DNA of 64,000 nucleotides from Bradyrhizobium sp. ISRA430 (GTDB taxonomy: Bacteria > Pseudomonadota > Alphaproteobacteria > Rhizobiales > Xanthobacteraceae): positions 5,332,001-5,396,000 of the forward strand of contig NZ_CP094516.1 of NCBI RefSeq assembly GCF_029909975.1, written 5' to 3'. The translations under genes were made by a program, and so were the position numbers. Below, piece after piece: positions 47,946 to 58,112 of this stretch; the first letter of the stretch is position 1; each line of letters starts with the position of its first letter. The notes under the pieces are model-generated. The model worked only from the letters and a program-made list of their open reading frames with translations. It was not told the DNA's origin and did no database searches.

Positions 47946-49262
47946 ATGGCTCTTCGACCATTTGCTGCGGCTGCCGCTTTTGCGGTCACGTTCGGCTTTG
48001 CCGCCTCGCCGGCCTTGGCCGCGACCGAAATCCAGTGGTGGCACGCGATGACCGGCGCGAACAACGACGTCATCGTCAAGCTCGCCAACGACTTCAACGC
48101 GTCGCAGAGCGATTACAAGGTCATCCCGACCTACAAGGGCAACTACCCCGACACCATGAACGCCGGCATCGCGGCCTTCCGTGCCGGCAACGCGCCCCAC
48201 ATCATGCAGGTGTTCGAAGTCGGAACCGCGACCATGATGGCCGCGACCGGCGCAGTCAAACCGGTCTACAAGCTGATGGCCGAGACCGGCGAGAAGTTCG
48301 ATCCGAAGGCCTATCTGCCTGCGATCACCGGCTACTACTCGACCTCGAAGGGCGAAATGCTGTCCTTCCCCTTCAACTCGTCGTCCACGGTCATGTGGGT
48401 CAACCTCGACGAGCTGAAGAAGGCGAACGTCGAGATTCCGAAGACCTGGCCCGAGGTGTTCGACGCCGCCAAGAAGCTCCACGCCAACGGCCATCCCACC
48501 TGCGGCTTCTCGAACTCCTGGGTCACATGGGTCAATCTCGAGCAGCTCTCGGCCTGGCACAACGTGCCGCTGTCCACGAAAGCCAACGGGCTCGACGGCT
48601 TCGACACCGTGCTGGAGTTCAACGGACCGCTCCAGGTCAAGCATCTCGAGAAACTGGTCGAGCTCCAGAAGGATAAGACCTACGATTATGCCGGCCGCAC
48701 CAACACCGGCGAAGGCCGTTTCACCTCCGGCGAATGCCCGCTCTACCTGACCTCGTCGGCCTTCTTCGGCAACGTCAAGGCGCAGGCCAAGTTCAACTTC
48801 ACCGCCGTGCCGATGCCCTATTATCCGGACGTCAAGGGCGCGCCGCAGAACTCGATCATCGGCGGCGCCTCGCTCTGGGTCATGGGCGGCAAGTCGGCCG
48901 AAGAATATAAGGGCGTCGCGAAATTCCTGGCCTTCCTCTCGGACACCGATCGCCAGGTGTATATCCACAAGGCTTCCGGCTACCTGCCGATCACCAAGGC
49001 GGCCTATGAGAAGGCCAAGGCCGAGGGCTTCTACAAGGATCAGCCCTATCTCGAGACCCCGCTGCTCGAACTGACCAATAAGGAGCCGACCGAGAATTCG
49101 CGCGGCCTGCGCCTCGGCAACATGGTTCAGCTCCGTGATGTCTGGTCGGAAGAGATTGAGCAGGCGCTCGCCGGCAAGAAGACCGCCAAGCAGGCGCTGG
49201 ATGCCGCCGTCGAACGCGGCAACCAGATGCTGCGGCAGTTCGAAAAGACCGCGGTCAAGTGA
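47946..49262 (+). CDS. ugpB: sn-glycerol-3-phosphate ABC transporter substrate-binding protein UgpB
   Basis: Periplasmic binding protein of 438 residues. Signal peptide FAAAAAFAVTFGFAASPALA, then IQWWHAMTGANNDVIVKLANDFNAS and PTYKGNYPDTMNAG, typical of UgpB. SWVTWVNLEQLSAWHN and YDYAGRTNTGEGRF follow. It brings G3P or glycerophosphodiesters to UgpAE for phosphorus supply. ATG 47946 follows GGGAGG. First gene of ugpBAEC. Confidence 0.95.
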   Translation: MALRPFAAAAAFAVTFGFAASPALAATEIQWWHAMTGANNDVIVKLANDFNASQSDYKVIPTYKGNYPDTMNAGIAAFRAGNAPHIMQVFEVGTATMMAATGAVKPVYKLMAETGEKFDPKAYLPAITGYYSTSKGEMLSFPFNSSSTVMWVNLDELKKANVEIPKTWPEVFDAAKKLHANGHPTCGFSNSWVTWVNLEQLSAWHNVPLSTKANGLDGFDTVLEFNGPLQVKHLEKLVELQKDKTYDYAGRTNTGEGRFTSGECPLYLTSSAFFGNVKAQAKFNFTAVPMPYYPDVKGAPQNSIIGGASLWVMGGKSAEEYKGVAKFLAFLSDTDRQVYIHKASGYLPITKAAYEKAKAEGFYKDQPYLETPLLELTNKEPTENSRGLRLGNMVQLRDVWSEEIEQALAGKKTAKQALDAAVERGNQMLRQFEKTAVK

Positions 49263-49313
49263 GGCAATGAGCGGCAGGCCGCGGATGCGTGGCCTGCCGC
49301 TTCTGCTGACATC

Positions 49314-50195
49314 ATGCAAAAGCAGGCCATCTTCCAGTCAAAGCTGTTGCCCTACGCGCTGGTTGCGCCGCAACTCGCGATTGTCCTGATCTTTTTCTAC
49401 TGGCCGGCCGCGCAGGCGGTGATCCAATCGTTCCTGCTGCAGGATGCTTTCGGTCTGTCGACCAGCTTCGTCTGGGTCGACAACTACCTCGACCTGTTTC
49501 GGGAGCCCGCCTATTTCGAGGCGATCGTCCGGACGTTCTTCTTCTCGTTCGCCATCGCCGTCTCTTCGCTGTCCCTCGCGCTGCTGCTCGCCGTGATGGC
49601 GGACAAGCCGTTGCGCGGCGGCACGATCTACCGCACGCTGCTGATCTGGCCCTACGCGGTCGCCCCGCCCGTGGTCGGCGTGCTCTGGATCTTCATGCTG
49701 CACCCCTCGCTCGGCGTGCTCTCGCGCTATCTTCGCGCCGCCGGCATCGACTGGAATCCGCTGCTCGACGGCAACCAGGCAGCAACGCTGATCATCCTCG
49801 CCGCGGCCTGGAAGCAGATCTCCTACAACTTCCTGTTCTTCCTCGCCGGCCTGCAGAGCATACCGAGGAGCGTGATCGAGGCAGCCGCCATCGACGGTGC
49901 GCGCCCGATGCGGCGGTTCTGGACCGTGACGTTCCCGCTGCTGTCGCCGACCATCTTCTTCCTCCTGGTCGTCAACATCGTCTACGCCTTCTTCGACACC
50001 TTCGGCATCATCGACACCATGACCCGCGGCGGTCCCGGCAAGTCGACGGAAACGCTGGTCTACAAGGTCTATACCGACGGACTCCTGGGCGGAAACCTCG
50101 GCGGCTCCGCGGCGCAATCGGTCATCCTGATGGGCATCGTCATCGTGCTGACGGGGATTCAGTTCCGCTTCGTCGAACGCAAGGTGACCTACTGA
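49314..50195 (+). CDS. ugpA: Glycerol-3-phosphate ABC transporter permease UgpA
   Basis: Membrane permease of 293 residues with about six TM segments, the first at ~14-34 ([23 protein letters not shown]). The EAA loop for ATPase contact reads [25 protein letters not shown]. Next to ugpB (51 bp) and overlapping ugpE by one base. Confidence 0.94.
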   Translation: MQKQAIFQSKLLPYALVAPQLAIVLIFFYWPAAQAVIQSFLLQDAFGLSTSFVWVDNYLDLFREPAYFEAIVRTFFFSFAIAVSSLSLALLLAVMADKPLRGGTIYRTLLIWPYAVAPPVVGVLWIFMLHPSLGVLSRYLRAAGIDWNPLLDGNQAATLIILAAAWKQISYNFLFFLAGLQSIPRSVIEAAAIDGARPMRRFWTVTFPLLSPTIFFLLVVNIVYAFFDTFGIIDTMTRGGPGKSTETLVYKVYTDGLLGGNLGGSAAQSVILMGIVIVLTGIQFRFVERKVTY

Positions 50196-51043
50196 TGGTC
50201 GAGCAAGAGGGCTTTCGGCGCTATATCGCCCACATCATCCTCTGGATCGGGATCGCGATCGTCGCGTTCCCCGTCTATCTCGCCATCATCGCCTCCACCC
50301 AGGACAACGCGCTGATCGCGAACGGACAGATGTCGCTGCTGCCGGGCGGGCATTTCCTCGAGGTCTACTACCAGACGATCTTCATCGGCACGAGCGGCTC
50401 GACCCGCGAGCCGGTCGGCAACATGATGCTGAACTCGCTGGTGATGGCGATGCTGATCGCGGTCGGCAAGATCGCGATCTCGATCATCTCGGCCTATGCG
50501 ATCGTCTATTTCCGCTTTCCGTTCCGGATGCCGATCTTCTGGATCATCTTCATCACGTTGATGCTGCCGGTCGAGGTGCGCATCTATCCGACCTACAAGA
50601 TCGTCGCCGACCTGCACATGCTCGACAGCTATGCCGGCCTGTCGCTGCCGCTGATCGCGTCGGCCACCGCGACGCTGCTGTTCCGCCAGTTCTTCATGAC
50701 CGTGCCGGACGAGCTTCTCGAGGCCTCCCGCATCGACGGCGCTGGCCCGTTCCGCTTCTTCTGGGATACGCTGCTGCCGCTGTCGCGCACCAACATGGCC
50801 GCGCTGTTCGTGATCCTCTTCATTCTCGGCTGGAATCAATATCTCTGGCCGCTTCTGATCACCACCCGCGACGACATGCAGACCATCCAGATCGGCATCC
50901 GCAAGATGATCACAACCACCGACGCGCTCACCGAATGGCCGGTCGTGATGGCGACGGCCGTGCTGGCGATGCTGCCGCCGGTGTTCGTCGTCGTCGCCAT
51001 GCAGAAATTGTTCGTGCGCGGCCTGGTCGAGACGGAAAAGTGA
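50195..51043 (+). CDS. ugpE: Glycerol-3-phosphate ABC transporter permease UgpE
   Basis: Second permease subunit of 282 residues with six predicted TM segments. The EAA motif is LLEASRIDGAGPFRFFWDTLLPLSR. Starts with ATG that shares its first base with the ugpA stop. A 108-bp gap with an inverted repeat separates it from ugpC. Confidence 0.94.
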   Translation: MVEQEGFRRYIAHIILWIGIAIVAFPVYLAIIASTQDNALIANGQMSLLPGGHFLEVYYQTIFIGTSGSTREPVGNMMLNSLVMAMLIAVGKIAISIISAYAIVYFRFPFRMPIFWIIFITLMLPVEVRIYPTYKIVADLHMLDSYAGLSLPLIASATATLLFRQFFMTVPDELLEASRIDGAGPFRFFWDTLLPLSRTNMAALFVILFILGWNQYLWPLLITTRDDMQTIQIGIRKMITTTDALTEWPVVMATAVLAMLPPVFVVVAMQKLFVRGLVETEK

Positions 51044-51045
51044 CG

Positions 51046-51141
51046 ATGGCGAATTGCGAAGGGCGAGTAGCGAATGGGGTCGCTGCGTCTGCCTTGCGTG
51101 CTAACCATTCCCCATTCGCCATTCCCTACCCGCTATTCGCC
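51046..51141. repeat. Inverted repeat within the ugp operon
   Basis: Imperfect arms of about 32 bp, 51046-51079 and 51110-51141, are rich in GCGAATGG / CCATTCGC motifs. They fill the gap between the ugpE stop and ugpC start. As RNA this would be a long hairpin between the permease and ATPase parts of one operon. Confidence 0.65.
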
Positions 51142-51151
51142 GGTGCAACCC

Positions 51152-52240
51152 ATGGCTAACGTCACCCTGCGCAATGTCCGCAAGACCTATCCCGGCGGCT
51201 TCGAGGCGATCAAAGGCGTCGACGTCGATGTCGCCGACGGTCAGTTCTGCGTGCTGGTCGGCCCCTCCGGTTGCGGCAAGTCGACGCTGCTCCGCATGGT
51301 CGCGGGGCTCGAGACCGTCACCGGCGGCGAGATCGACATCGGCGGACGCATCGTCAACCAGGTCGAGCCTGCCGATCGCGACATCGCGATGGTGTTCCAG
51401 AACTACGCGCTCTATCCGCATATGAGCGTCTACAACAACATGGCTTACGGCCTGCGCAACCGCGGCATGCCGGAAGCCGAGATCAAGACCCGCGTCGAGG
51501 AAGCTGCACGCATCCTCGAGCTTGCGCCGATGCTGGAACGCAAGCCGCGGCAGCTCTCCGGCGGCCAGCGCCAGCGCGTCGCCATGGGCCGCGCCATCGT
51601 GCGCCAGCCGAAGGTGTTCCTGTTCGACGAGCCGCTCTCCAATCTCGATGCCAAGCTGCGCATCGCTATGCGGGTCGAGATCCGCAAGCTGCAGCGCCGG
51701 CTAAGTACGACTTCGATCTACGTCACCCACGACCAGTTAGAGGCGATGACGCTCGCCGACGTCCTGGTCGTGATGAATGGCGGACAGGTCGAGCAGGTCG
51801 GCAATCCCCTGGCGATCTACGAGAAGCCGGCGACGACATTCGTCGCCTCGTTCATCGGCGCCCCGCCGATGAACCTTATGTCGACGCGGCCCGACGCGAT
51901 CAAAGCTCAGCTCGGCAACGGCCGTGCGGCGGAAGCCGGCATCCTCGGCATCCGCCCCGAAGATTTCGCCATCACCGACCAAACGCCGGCCGGCGGCGTC
52001 GCGCTTCCGCTGACGGTGGAAGCGATCGAGCGCGTCGGCGCCGAAACCTTCGTCTATGGTTCGCGGCAGCAGGAGGAGCAGCGCGTGGCCGCCAATCCCG
52101 GCGAGCTGCCGCCCGGCGAGGTCATCGTCCGCATTCCCGGAACCGAGGCCCCCGCGATCGGCCAGAAAATCCGTGTCGCCGCGGTCCGCGAGAAGCTGCA
52201 TCTGTTCAGCGGCGACGGCCGGAAGCGGGTCGAGGCCTGA
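51152..52240 (+). CDS. ugpC: Glycerol-3-phosphate ABC transporter ATPase UgpC
   Basis: ATPase subunit of 362 residues. Walker [10 protein letters not shown] at 37-45, signature [16 protein letters not shown] at ~133-148, Walker [17 protein letters not shown] and the switch His in YVTHDQLEA. The C-terminal OB/regulatory part includes GIRPEDF, as in MalK/UgpC. ATG 51152 gives [16 protein letters not shown]. Last gene of the operon. Confidence 0.95.
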   Translation: MANVTLRNVRKTYPGGFEAIKGVDVDVADGQFCVLVGPSGCGKSTLLRMVAGLETVTGGEIDIGGRIVNQVEPADRDIAMVFQNYALYPHMSVYNNMAYGLRNRGMPEAEIKTRVEEAARILELAPMLERKPRQLSGGQRQRVAMGRAIVRQPKVFLFDEPLSNLDAKLRIAMRVEIRKLQRRLSTTSIYVTHDQLEAMTLADVLVVMNGGQVEQVGNPLAIYEKPATTFVASFIGAPPMNLMSTRPDAIKAQLGNGRAAEAGILGIRPEDFAITDQTPAGGVALPLTVEAIERVGAETFVYGSRQQEEQRVAANPGELPPGEVIVRIPGTEAPAIGQKIRVAAVREKLHLFSGDGRKRVEA

Positions 52241-52355
52241 AACTTCAGGGGCCGGTCGATAAAAAATCGAAAACAACCCCATGCAAAGTAGCCAAGGTGG
52301 GCTTTCCACCCGCGCGGGCCGCGAAATGACGGCTGTGCACGGTCCCTGCCAGGTG

Positions 52356-52384
52356 CTTGAACCTGCACGGGGATATGACCATAT
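52356..52384 (+). promoter_or_regulatory. RpoH (sigma-32)-type promoter for the hsp20 unit
   Basis: CTTGAA (52356-52361), a 17-bp spacer and CCATAT (52379-52384) match the alphaproteobacterial heat-shock consensus as I remember it (CTTG near -35 and CCATAT-like near -10). The expected start at about 52391 would leave a leader of about 64 nt that contains the hairpin at 52423-52448. Confidence 0.6.
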
Positions 52385-52422
52385 TGTTGACCAAGGGGTG
52401 CCGCTTTCGGGCCCTGAAACGT

Positions 52423-52448
52423 CAAAGTCGCTTTCCGCGAGGACTTTG
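52423..52448 (+). promoter_or_regulatory. ROSE-like RNA thermometer hairpin before hsp20
   Basis: In the RNA leader CAAAG pairs with CUUUG, and UCGCU pairs with the Shine-Dalgarno AGGA with the middle G bulged, around the loop UUCCGCG. U(U/C)GCU facing AGGA/GGAG is the conserved core of ROSE elements, known from Bradyrhizobium small heat-shock genes. At low temperature the ribosome site would be hidden. It lies 6 bp before the ATG. Confidence 0.72.
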
Positions 52449-52454
52449 TAAACT

Positions 52455-52880
52455 ATGTCTCGTGTTCCCACGCTTTCCAGTCCGTTCCTACTGGGCTTCG
52501 ACGAGATTGAGCGCGTGCTCGATCGCGTCGTTAAAGGCGCCGACGGTTACCCTCCCTACAATATCGAGAGGTGCGAACGGTCGGACGGCCAGCCCGAACG
52601 CTTGCGCATCACGCTGGCGGTCGCCGGATTCACCCGCGACCAACTCGATGTAACCATTGAGGAAAACCAGCTCGTGATCCGCGGGCGGCAGCAGGACGAC
52701 AAGACCCGGCAATACATCCATCGCGGCATTGCCGCGCGCCACTTCCAGCGCACCTTCGTGCTGGCGGAGGGGATGCTGGTGCTGGGTGCGGATCTGAAGA
52801 ACGGGCTGTTGTCGATCGATCTTGCCCGGCCGGAACCGGAAAGGATCGTTAAGACAATCGCTATCAATGAGCACGAATAA
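52455..52880 (+). CDS. Small heat-shock protein Hsp20 (IbpA-like)
   Basis: ATP-independent holdase of 141 residues. The alpha-crystallin domain (~36-125) shows PERLRITLAVAGFTRDQLDVTIEENQLVIRG and the closing NGLLSIDL (G-x-L). The N-terminus MSRVPTLSSPFLLGFDEIERVLDR fits the class A rhizobial Hsp20s. It follows an RpoH-type promoter and a ROSE-like hairpin, and a DUF1150 gene follows 50 bp later. Confidence 0.94.
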   Translation: MSRVPTLSSPFLLGFDEIERVLDRVVKGADGYPPYNIERCERSDGQPERLRITLAVAGFTRDQLDVTIEENQLVIRGRQQDDKTRQYIHRGIAARHFQRTFVLAEGMLVLGADLKNGLLSIDLARPEPERIVKTIAINEHE

Positions 52881-52930
52881 TGGAACGAGTAGCGGACTCG
52901 ACCGCTTAGTTTCCCAGAGGAGTCGAGACC

Positions 52931-53203
52931 ATGAGTGAAGGTCACGTTGCGTTCGAATACGAAGCCAAGAACGTCTCGCCCGAGACGCTGGCGACCCTCG
53001 GCGAAGGCCATATCGCCTATGTGAAGCAGATCCGCTCCGAGGATGTGCCGGATTTGTTTCCCGAAGCCCCGAAGATTGCGCCGGGCTTGAAACTCTTCGC
53101 GCTCCATGCCGCCGACGGTACACCGATCATGCTGACCGACAGCCGTGAAGCCGCGATCGCGAATGCCTGGAGCAACGAACTGCAGGCGGTGAGCGTGCAC
53201 TGA
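52931..53203 (+). CDS. DUF1150 family protein
   Basis: A 90-residue alphaproteobacterial protein of unknown function (DUF1150). The family pattern VSPETLATLGEGHIAYVKQIRSEDV and LFALHAADGTPIMLTDSREAAIANA is visible. It lies downstream of hsp20 before a strong terminator, so it is probably heat-induced with it. AGAGGAG precedes the ATG. Confidence 0.85.
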   Translation: MSEGHVAFEYEAKNVSPETLATLGEGHIAYVKQIRSEDVPDLFPEAPKIAPGLKLFALHAADGTPIMLTDSREAAIANAWSNELQAVSVH

Positions 53204-53233
53204 GCGCCACGCGCTTCGTAGCACACGGAATTC

Positions 53234-53270
53234 AAATGGGCCTGCCCTCAAGCGAGGGCAGGCCCATTTT
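53234..53270. terminator. Strong intrinsic terminator after the hsp20 unit
   Basis: A 16-bp perfect stem (AAATGGGCCTGCCCTC facing GAGGGCAGGCCCATTT) with an AAGC loop, ending in TTTT. It lies 31 bp past the DUF1150 stop and could also work on the other strand (AAA side). Confidence 0.93.
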
Positions 53271-53302
53271 ACTATGTGCCTCGCGGTTGGTAGATCGTCG
53301 GC

Positions 53303-53809
53303 ATGAACACGATGGCGCCCATCCCGGTCACCAGCTTCGAGATCTCGCCGGGCGAGCCGCTTTGCGACGCCCTCCTCTCGCTCAACAACAGCCACGCGGA
53401 GGAGTTGTCATGGCTTGAGCCCGAGCGGATGAAACATCTCGTCGCGCAAGCCTTCTACGCCCGGAGGATCGGCGACCTCGACGCGTTCCTGATCGCGCTC
53501 GATCAGGACGGACAATACGACAGTCCAAACTTTCTATGGTTTCGATCCCGCTACGCGCGCTTTGTCTATGTCGACCGAATCGTTGTCGCGCCATCCGCAC
53601 GTGGCAACGGATGTGCGCGGCGGCTCTATGCCGACCTGTTCAATCGTGCAGCCGAGGCCGGACACGATCGCATCGTTTGTGAGGTCAACCTGCAACCGCC
53701 AAATCCGTCGTCGGATGCTTTTCATGCCGCGTTGGGATTTGTCGAGGTCGGCAGCGCCAGCATCCATGACGGACGCAAGACAGTGCGCTACCTGTCGCAC
53801 TCGCTGTAG
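53303..53809 (+). CDS. GNAT-family N-acetyltransferase
   Basis: A 168-residue acetyltransferase-like protein. FVYVDRIVVAPSARGNGCARRLYADLF holds the acetyl-CoA loop (V-x-P-x-x-R-G-x-G), followed by CEVNLQPPNPSSDAFHAALGFVEVG. The substrate is unknown. It is preceded by a terminator and convergent with ptsN. Confidence 0.82.
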   Translation: MNTMAPIPVTSFEISPGEPLCDALLSLNNSHAEELSWLEPERMKHLVAQAFYARRIGDLDAFLIALDQDGQYDSPNFLWFRSRYARFVYVDRIVVAPSARGNGCARRLYADLFNRAAEAGHDRIVCEVNLQPPNPSSDAFHAALGFVEVGSASIHDGRKTVRYLSHSL

Positions 53810-53826
53810 TGGGTGCTGCGGTCGAC

Positions 53827-54288
53827 CTAAGCCGCGGTCGCGGGCGGCAGCGCGAGCACGGAATAGATCGCCTGCGCATCGCGCGAGGCGCGCAGCTTCT
53901 TGGCGATGTCCTGGTCGCGCAGCAGACGTGCGATGCGGGCCAGCGCCTTGAGATGATCGGCGCCGGCGCCTTCCGGCGCGAGCAGGAGAAAAACGAGATC
54001 GACGGGCTGGCCGTCCATCGCCTCGAAATCGATCGGGCGATCGAGCCGCGCGAACAGGCCGAAGATCTTCTCGAGCTTGGGCAGCTTGCCGTGCGGAATG
54101 GCAACGCCATATCCGACCGCGGTGGTGCCGAGCTTCTCACGCTGCAACAGCACTTCGAAAACCGCGCGCTCGTTCTGCCCGGTCAGTTCCGCGGCCTTGG
54201 CTGCGAGCTCCTGCAAGGCCTGCTTCTTGCTGTTGACCTTCAATGCCGGGAGAATCGCCTCGGGCGCGACCAGATCGGTAATCGGCAT
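53827..54288 (-). CDS. ptsN: Nitrogen PTS protein EIIA-Ntr (PtsN)
   Basis: Regulatory PTS protein of 153 residues phosphorylated on H66 (VAIPHGKLPKL) by NPr. It influences potassium transport, nitrogen and sigma-54-linked functions. It begins MPITDLVAPEAILPAL. Last gene of the rpoN-hpf-ptsN block, 214 bp after hpf. That gap shows no gene. Confidence 0.95.
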   Translation of the reverse strand: MPITDLVAPEAILPALKVNSKKQALQELAAKAAELTGQNERAVFEVLLQREKLGTTAVGYGVAIPHGKLPKLEKIFGLFARLDRPIDFEAMDGQPVDLVFLLLAPEGAGADHLKALARIARLLRDQDIAKKLRASRDAQAIYSVLALPPATAA

Positions 54289-54502
54289 GAAAGTCTTCCG
54301 AGGTGAATTAAACCGTCAGGTTCCGAATTGGCCAGCTTAGCGAGAACCGAGCCGGGCCGGCGTCAAGAAGGTGAAGCAGGAGGCGGACTTAGCCCCAGTC
54401 CTGATGTGGGGCGCTTCTACTCCAACGCAATCCCGGTGCCAACTCCCGCGTGCGGCTTTGTCCCGGTCATTGTTAAGGGCGGCGGGGGGCGGGCCCGGGC
54501 CA

Positions 54503-55096
54503 TCACTTGCCATCCGTCTTGCCCGCCGGCGGGTCGATCCAGCCCACATTGCCGTCTGCGCGGCGGTAAATGATGTTCACCCGGCCCGAGGAGCCGTGCT
54601 GGAATACCAGACAGGGGGCCCCGCTCAGGTCGAGTTCCATGACCGCCTCGCTCACCGACAGGACTTTCAGCGAGGTGCTGACCTCTGCGATGATTACGGG
54701 GTTGTACCCGGTCACCTCGTCCTCGCCCTCGCCCGGCGCCTCGAGGACGTAGCTCGTGGCATCGAGCGCTTCGAGCACAGCGGCGGCATGGGCCTTGCGG
54801 GCGGAACGGTCCTTGAGCCGGCTCTTGTAGCGGCGCAGCCGCTTCTCGATCATCAGCAACGCCTGATCGGCGCTGGCATAGGCGTCCGGCGCGTTCGAAT
54901 CGGCCTCCAGCGTAATCCCCGAATCAAGATGCAGCGCACAGTCGGTGCGGAAGCCGAAGCCGTCCTTGCTCAGCGTAATATGGCCGGAATAATTGCCGTC
55001 GAAATACTTGCGCAAGACCTCGTCGGTGCGGTCGGCAACGCGGCCGCGCAAGGCTTCGCCGACGCTGATGCTTTTTCCCGAAATCCGGAGGGTCAT
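54503..55096 (-). CDS. hpf: Ribosome hibernation promoting factor, long form
   Basis: Long HPF (197 residues): N-terminal S30AE domain (~1-100; MTLRISGKSISVGEALRGRV, then a KFDG-like FDGNYSGHITLSKDG) and C-terminal dimerisation domain (~130-190; APCLVFQHGSSGRVNIIYRRADGNVGWIDPP). It makes 100S ribosomes in resting cells. Downstream of rpoN as in most Proteobacteria. Confidence 0.95.
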   Translation of the reverse strand: MTLRISGKSISVGEALRGRVADRTDEVLRKYFDGNYSGHITLSKDGFGFRTDCALHLDSGITLEADSNAPDAYASADQALLMIEKRLRRYKSRLKDRSARKAHAAAVLEALDATSYVLEAPGEGEDEVTGYNPVIIAEVSTSLKVLSVSEAVMELDLSGAPCLVFQHGSSGRVNIIYRRADGNVGWIDPPAGKTDGK

Positions 55097-55178
55097 GTGA
55101 TGCCTCGCTTGGTTGGGGGCCTAGCTTGGACCGGTCTCGATGGAAGATTGAGAGTAGCGCGATTTGGCGCCGACGCAA

Positions 55179-56795
55179 TCAGGCCGGCTCGGTGTTGCGC
55201 GAGCGATCGGACAATGCGGTGGAGAGGACGTTACCAAGAGCACTCTGCTTGTCGCGGCGGCGTTGCACCGAGGAGGGAATGCGCATGGCTTCGCGGTACT
55301 TCGCGACCGTGCGGCGGGCAATATCAATGCCCGAAGCGCGCAACCGTTCCACGATCGTGTCATCGGACAGGATCGCGGAAGGATCTTCCGAATCGATGAG
55401 CTGCTTGATGTGGTGACGGACGGCTTCGGCAGAATGCGCCTCGCCGCCGTCGGCGGACGCGATCGAGGCGGTGAAGAAATATTTCAGCTCGAACGTGCCG
55501 CGGTTGGTCGCCATGTACTTGTTGGCGGTCACGCGCGACACCGTGGATTCATGCATCTGGATCGCGTCAGCAACCGCCTTGAGATTGAGCGGCCTCAAGT
55601 GCGCCACGCCATGGGTGAAGAAGCCGTCCTGCTGGCGCACGATCTCGGTTGCAACCTTCAGGATGGTGCGGGCCCGCTGGTCGAGCGCGCGCACCAGCCA
55701 GGTCGCGTTCTGCAAGGCGTCGGTGAAATAGGATTTGTCGCCGTCCTTGCCGATCTTCTTCGACAGCTCAGAATAGTAAGTCTGGTTCACCAGCACGCGC
55801 GGCAAGGTGTCGCTGTTGAGCTCGACATGCCAACCACCATCGGGGCCCGGACGAACATAGACGTCGGGCACCATGGTCTGCAGGCGCGACGAGCCGAACT
55901 TCATGCCGGGCTTGGGATCCAGTCTGCGGATCTCGCCGATCATGTCGGCGATGTCCTCGTCGTCGACGCCGCAGAGCTTGCGCAGCCCCGCAATATCGCG
56001 CTTGGCGAGGAGGTCGAGATGCTCGACAAGCGCTTGCATCGCCGGATCGTAGCGGTCGAGCTCGCGGAGCTGGATCGCGAGACATTCACTCAGATTGCGC
56101 GCGCAGACGCCGGGCGGATCGAATTTTTGCAGCACGGCGAGAACGTCCTCGACATCCTGCTGCGATGCGCCAAGCCGCTCGGCAGCCTGGCCGAGATCCG
56201 GCGGCAGATATCCGGCCTCGTCGACGAGATCGATCAGATACTGCCCGATCATGCGCTGCGCGGGCGCGGAGAAGGCCACCGCAAGCTGCTCGGCGAGATG
56301 ATCGGCGAGCGTAATCTCCGCCGCGACGAAGGCCTCGAGATTGTAGTCCTCGTCGCCGGACGCGCCGCCGCCCCATTCGGTATAGACGCTTGGCGCCGCA
56401 TCCTGGGCGTTGCGCGCGGCGGCCTCGGCCGGCTCCTCGGAAAAGACGTTGTCGAGGCCGGTGTCCAGAGTCTGCTCGATCTCGGCGCGGGTTCCGAGAT
56501 CACGGCTCATCCATTCTTCCTGGCCGGGCTCGAAGGCCTCGGCGGTGCCCGTCTCGTCACCAAGACTGCCACCGGATTCATCGGAATCGCTGAACTCACC
56601 GGCCTCGGCTGGGGCTTCGCCGCCGGCCGGCTCGTCACTGGCCCGTTCCAGCAGCGGATTGCGCTCGAGTTCTTCCTCGACGAACGTCGTGAGATCGAGA
56701 TTGGACAATTGCAGCAGCTTGATCGCCTGCATCAACTGCGGCGTCATCACCAGCGACTGCGATTGCCGAAACTCTAACCTCTGCGTCAGCGCCAT
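55179..56795 (-). CDS. rpoN: RNA polymerase sigma-54 factor RpoN
   Basis: Sigma-54 of 538 residues. Region I is Gln/Leu-rich (LTQRLEFRQSQSLVMTPQLMQAIKLLQLS), an acidic region II follows (~50-110), and the core-binding and HTH parts include ESTVSRVTANKYMATNRGTFELKYFF. The RpoN box ARRTVAKYREAM is at ~493-504. It directs nitrogen-fixation, C4-dicarboxylate and other NtrC/NifA-type promoters. Placed between lptB and hpf, like a rhizobial rpoN2. Confidence 0.97.
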   Translation of the reverse strand: MALTQRLEFRQSQSLVMTPQLMQAIKLLQLSNLDLTTFVEEELERNPLLERASDEPAGGEAPAEAGEFSDSDESGGSLGDETGTAEAFEPGQEEWMSRDLGTRAEIEQTLDTGLDNVFSEEPAEAAARNAQDAAPSVYTEWGGGASGDEDYNLEAFVAAEITLADHLAEQLAVAFSAPAQRMIGQYLIDLVDEAGYLPPDLGQAAERLGASQQDVEDVLAVLQKFDPPGVCARNLSECLAIQLRELDRYDPAMQALVEHLDLLAKRDIAGLRKLCGVDDEDIADMIGEIRRLDPKPGMKFGSSRLQTMVPDVYVRPGPDGGWHVELNSDTLPRVLVNQTYYSELSKKIGKDGDKSYFTDALQNATWLVRALDQRARTILKVATEIVRQQDGFFTHGVAHLRPLNLKAVADAIQMHESTVSRVTANKYMATNRGTFELKYFFTASIASADGGEAHSAEAVRHHIKQLIDSEDPSAILSDDTIVERLRASGIDIARRTVAKYREAMRIPSSVQRRRDKQSALGNVLSTALSDRSRNTEPA

Positions 56796-56884
56796 GAAGC
56801 AAGAACCGTTCCCAAAATTGGTCCGATTTTTGCTTATCCTACTCCAGGCCTGATGTACACGCCTTGACGAATGGGAAATTCGGG

Positions 56885-57877
<993 letters not shown>

Positions 57878-58112
57878 CCCCGCCTTCTAGCCTTTCACGG
57901 TGATCCCGCACGGTGATCCCGCGACCTGCCGCCTCGGCCTTGCGATCCGCCGGCGCAGCATGAGTGAAAGGATGCCCCCTGCCCAGTGAGACACCCTCGA
58001 TAAGCGGCGGATCCCGCCTCGAAGCCCGTTGCGGTAAATACAGTCTTGTCGGGCCAGCTTCAACCTCGGATCGCCTGCGCCCGGTTTAAGTCATTGAATT
58101 TACATTCTGAAT

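Noticed and set aside
47901..49319. Long minus-strand frame opposite ugpB
   Set aside because: ugpB on the plus strand has a signal peptide, Shine-Dalgarno and family motifs. The reverse frame is a codon-bias shadow.
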